DNA from: Hysterangium stoloniferum
Taxonomy: Eukaryota; Basidiomycota; Agaricomycetes; Hysterangiales; Hysterangiaceae
Length of the DNA stretch: 64,000 bases
NCBI GenBank assembly: GCA_015178975.1
Contig: WHVD01000011.1
Coordinates: forward strand, 434,001-498,000
Direction of reading: 5' to 3'
Of this stretch, positions 61,360 through 64,000 are shown in pieces. The position numbers and the translations under genes are program-made. How positions within the stretch are numbered: the stretch's first letter is position 1; each line of letters starts with the position of its first letter. The notes below the pieces were generated by a model. That model was given only the letters and a program-made list of their open reading frames with translations, ran no database searches and was not told the origin of the DNA.

Positions 61360-62028
61360 TTGAATGTATGTTTCACCTACTTCACTCTTAGGTCAAGATT
61401 GATGCACAATCTGGAGAGATGTAACAAGATGATGGTGGAATTACTTAGTGGGTTTGACGAGCCAGCACAAACACCCTCTGGTCCCTTTCACAGAGAATGT
61501 CCTGGGATCTATGCCAGATCAACTGCCAAAAAAGGACAGTTGTCTTTTTCAAATGTGTCTACAGAAAAGATCACAGTCAAAGTCGTCTCCAGTTCCCCAT
61601 CATCCTCAGGTCGAGATTTGCAGTGTCCTGACAAATCTTGCCATCCATCACCTATCTATCCTATCCCATTTACTCTCCCGGGTGGACCCTCCAATAAGTT
61701 GTCCAATAGCTCGAACAGTTGGGACTGCGATAAAGGCTTGGGAACTGGGGGGCAGAAATCAGACAATGGTTTTGATGATAGAAAAGGCCCAGGACAGGAC
61801 TCACCAACCAAAAGCCTTCTCATGGAGACATCACTGGGAATTCATCGACATAAACCCTTAATTCCAGAATGGGGGGCACTGATGAAGTTTCTGCAAATGG
61901 AAGGCAATCACGGACACACCGCGCTGGACACCTCTCGATGGACCAAGCTGAGGACAGATACATTCCCATTTGACCTGGGATGCTCCCTCAAAAATTATGT
62001 TGCGTGGAGGATGATTGTTATGTTGTGA
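61360..62028 (+). CDS. Hypothetical ORF, 222 aa
   Basis: Continuous frame from MNVCFTYFTLRSRLMHNLER to the stop near 62028. The middle is Ser/Pro-rich (VVSSSPSSSGRDLQCPDKSC). I recognise no domain, signal peptide or membrane segment. It lies between AT-rich sequence and a VNTR in a repeat-dominated region, has no clear promoter, and could be a fragment of a mobile element. Composition is protein-like, which is the only support. Confidence 0.3.
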   Translation: MNVCFTYFTLRSRLMHNLERCNKMMVELLSGFDEPAQTPSGPFHRECPGIYARSTAKKGQLSFSNVSTEKITVKVVSSSPSSSGRDLQCPDKSCHPSPIYPIPFTLPGGPSNKLSNSSNSWDCDKGLGTGGQKSDNGFDDRKGPGQDSPTKSLLMETSLGIHRHKPLIPEWGALMKFLQMEGNHGHTALDTSRWTKLRTDTFPFDLGCSLKNYVAWRMIVML

Positions 62029-62169
62029 GATTGTTCTGGCACAACAATATTGCAACAGGGGGGCAGTATAGGGGATATAGGAGAAGGCACATACGGGATC
62101 ATCACCTATGGCCAGCAAGAGCATGCAAATGACTACATCACCAGTCTCGCCGATGGAACAGTCGAGAGC

Positions 62170-62759
62170 GGGATGCAGTGCATGAGCACATAGGTGCGAG
62201 GCTGTGGGTGTATGGGTGTGGGTGTATGAGTGCAGGTGTATGGCTGTGGGTGTATGGGTACGGGTGTATGGGTGCAGGCATATGGGTGCACTGCATAAGT
62301 GTGGGTGTATGGGTGTGGCACATGGATCCACATGGGTGCACGAGTGCACCGGTGCGCTGCATGGGTGTGCAAGCACACCACACAAGTGCGTGAGTGCACT
62401 GCACGGGTATGAAGCATACCATGCAAGCACACTGTGCAGATACACAGGTGCACTGTGTGGGTGCACTGTGTGGGTGCACTGTGTGGGTGCACTGTGTGGG
62501 TGCACTGTGTGGGTGCGGGTGTATGGCTGCAGCGCACGAATGTGGGTGGGTGCATGCAGTACATGGATATAGGTGCAACAGTGCAGGCATGTGGCTGTGT
62601 AGACATGCTGTGCAGGTGCTGGCATATGGGTGCGGCCCACAAATGTGGGTGGGTGCGCAAGTGAAGTCCATTGGTGCAGTTCAAGGGTGTGCTATGTGAG
62701 TGCACAAGTGCAGTACATGGATGCAGTTCAAGGGTGCATGATTGTGCCATGCAGGCATG
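62170..62759. repeat. VNTR region rich in GTG/TGCA words
   Basis: Degenerate repeats of GGGTGTATGGGTGCAGG type, including five perfect 13-bp units GTGCACTGTGTGG at 62448-62512. The array resumes after the solo LTR at 63482 (to about 63640). Long His/Thr/Cys-rich frames on both strands are repeat artefacts. Confidence 0.85.
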
Positions 62760-63481
62760 TGTTATGACCGTGTCGCAACCCTATCAGTCCTGAGGTTATC
62801 GCCACTTAAACATTTTCAAGTCACCACTTTGGAAACCATCAGCCCCCGAAGCTGATGTATGTTTTCGCGATGATCAAACTCCATTTACACCCACGTCAAA
62901 ATAGTCATATTGTCTGGTTAAACTTTTGATACGTCCCTTTCATTATGTTGATCTGTTCTATCCTATGTTTCACATATGTCTATCTATATTTGTAGTCCTC
63001 GAACTATTTCCTTTTATTGTAATTCCACTCTCGGTTATCATCGGCCTCCAAACTAATCATAAACTTCCCGTTCCTAGTCAAGCTTATTGTTAATACCGTT
63101 TTCTGCCCTTCTCCCCGTTAGTATTTCCTAGACGCCTGTTACTTGTATATGAACCCGCTGTAGTTGTAGTTACTAGGCAATCAGAATATCGACTTAGAAT
63201 ACCCTCATATGTCCGTAACAGTCTCATACTAAGAATCCCCCCATCCACCTTCGTGTGCACTCGCCCACTCCCGGCTCCAATCCCTTGGCCCGACACTTGA
63301 CTTGTCCTTCGGTCCCGATCAGTATCTCACCGAAAGGAACTCTTTAGGATTAGTCTTCGCCTGTCCAAAATCTAAGGACACCCTACGGATATTTGCAAGG
63401 GCACAGCACATAAGCTGAAGCCAAGTCCTTCTGATCGGTCCCTGTCGGCCACCGACATTAGTCAGTTTTCAGTTCTTAACA
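62760..63481 (+). mobile_element. Solo LTR-C copy 2 (722 bp), TSD GCATG
   Basis: TGTTATGACCGTGTCGCAAC ... CAGTTCTTAACA, flanked by GCATG (62755-62759 and 63482-63486). Colinear with 22371-23090 but with many CpG-to-TpG/CpA changes. Core motif CATAAGCTGAAGCCAAGTCC near 63410. It split the VNTR array. Confidence 0.87.
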
Positions 63482-64000
63482 GCATGCCAGTACGCCCCAT
63501 GGGTGCGCAAGTACAGTCCATTGGTGCAGTTCAAGGGCATGCTACGCGAGTGCACAAGTGCAGTACATGGGCGCGGTTCGAGGGTGTGCTGTGCGGGTTC
63601 GAGGGTGCACTGTGCGGGTGCACTGTGTGGGTGTATAGCGCATGCTAGGGTTCGAAGGGCGACTGGGCCAACAGAAACAGATGGTGCTGCAGAGCAAGGC
63701 AACATAAGGGTGCAGATTTGGGTCACTGGGGAGATACCCTCCAAGTAACAAGCGATTGGGGCCAGAGAAGTGGGCCTACTTTCAAAGGACCATCCCGTGG
63801 CACTGTGTAGAGATGGGTGATCACTACATGTCAGTGCTAGGATATCTTACCCAGTCCTTTCAACAACAAGGAGTGTTAGAGTACATTGTATTGAAAGCCG
63901 TTGACGCATTTTATCTCAATGCTCGGCTATTTCATACTTTACAGTAGCTTAGTCATTGTAAATAAACTTCATCCATTTTTGCTATAATGTCAACATCGAA
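63482..64000. other. Rest of VNTR and window end
   Basis: VNTR to about 63640, then unremarkable sequence. A 63-aa frame at 63756-63947 (MGPEKWAYFQRTIPWHCVEM) has no recognised family. Confidence 0.4.

Noticed and set aside
62133-62750. Cys/His/Thr-rich frames of 170-260 aa on both strands
   Set aside because: Generated by VNTR units; both strands open because the repeat lacks stop words.

Overview
This is a filamentous basidiomycete genome window, most likely Agaricomycetes. The evidence is very intron-rich genes with introns of about 50 nt, Ubp8, Hrp1, Rpb5 and Pho84-type housekeeping genes, F-box/LRR proteins typical of mushroom-forming fungi, and a chromodomain-bearing Ty3/gypsy element. 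The exact genus cannot be read from the sequence.

Layout. 1-1955 (+): 3' part of a vacuolar Ca2+/H+ exchanger. 2712-7000 (-): peroxisomal multifunctional beta-oxidation enzyme (Fox2/MFE-2) ending in AKL. 7215-8439 (+): enoyl-CoA isomerase/hydratase ending in ARL, head to head with fox2 across a 214-bp promoter with a central 12-bp E-box palindrome. 9429-11277 (+): secreted aspartic protease, followed by a minisatellite. 12912-15152 (-): LRR/F-box-like protein. 15153-17459: no convincing gene. 17460-28080: a repeat graveyard of old CpG-poor LTR sequence, holding younger solo LTRs with clean 5-bp target duplications, a SINE-like unit, a Tc1/mariner-type MITE and a 700-bp foldback element. 29551-31142 (-): Cys-rich type I membrane protein. 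31458-32356 (-): RPB5, head to head with a DUF1295 membrane protein (32498-33877, +). 34618-36724 (-): two-RRM Hrp1-like protein, head to head with a Ubp8/USP22-type SAGA deubiquitinase (36841-39189, +). 39405-about 40670 (-): a second F-box-like protein. 43444-45583 (+): Pho84-type phosphate:H+ symporter. 47900-64000: second repeat block with an LTR relic, a complete-length 7.5-kb chromovirus (51868-59398), a VNTR and a further solo LTR.

How the genes work together. Fox2 and the isomerase carry out successive steps of peroxisomal beta-oxidation, both carry PTS1 tails, and they share a promoter. RPB5, Hrp1 and Ubp8 are core transcription and mRNA-processing genes. The Ca2+ exchanger and the phosphate symporter handle ions.

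Most unusual: the chromovirus carries, between pol and its 3' LTR and on the opposite strand, two open frames. One encodes a coiled coil and the other a perfectly spaced Zn2Cys6-like cysteine cluster. A relic of a different LTR family at 48.3-49.6 kb shows the same layout. Separately, one short motif around AGCTGAAGCC is shared by four otherwise distinct LTR families.
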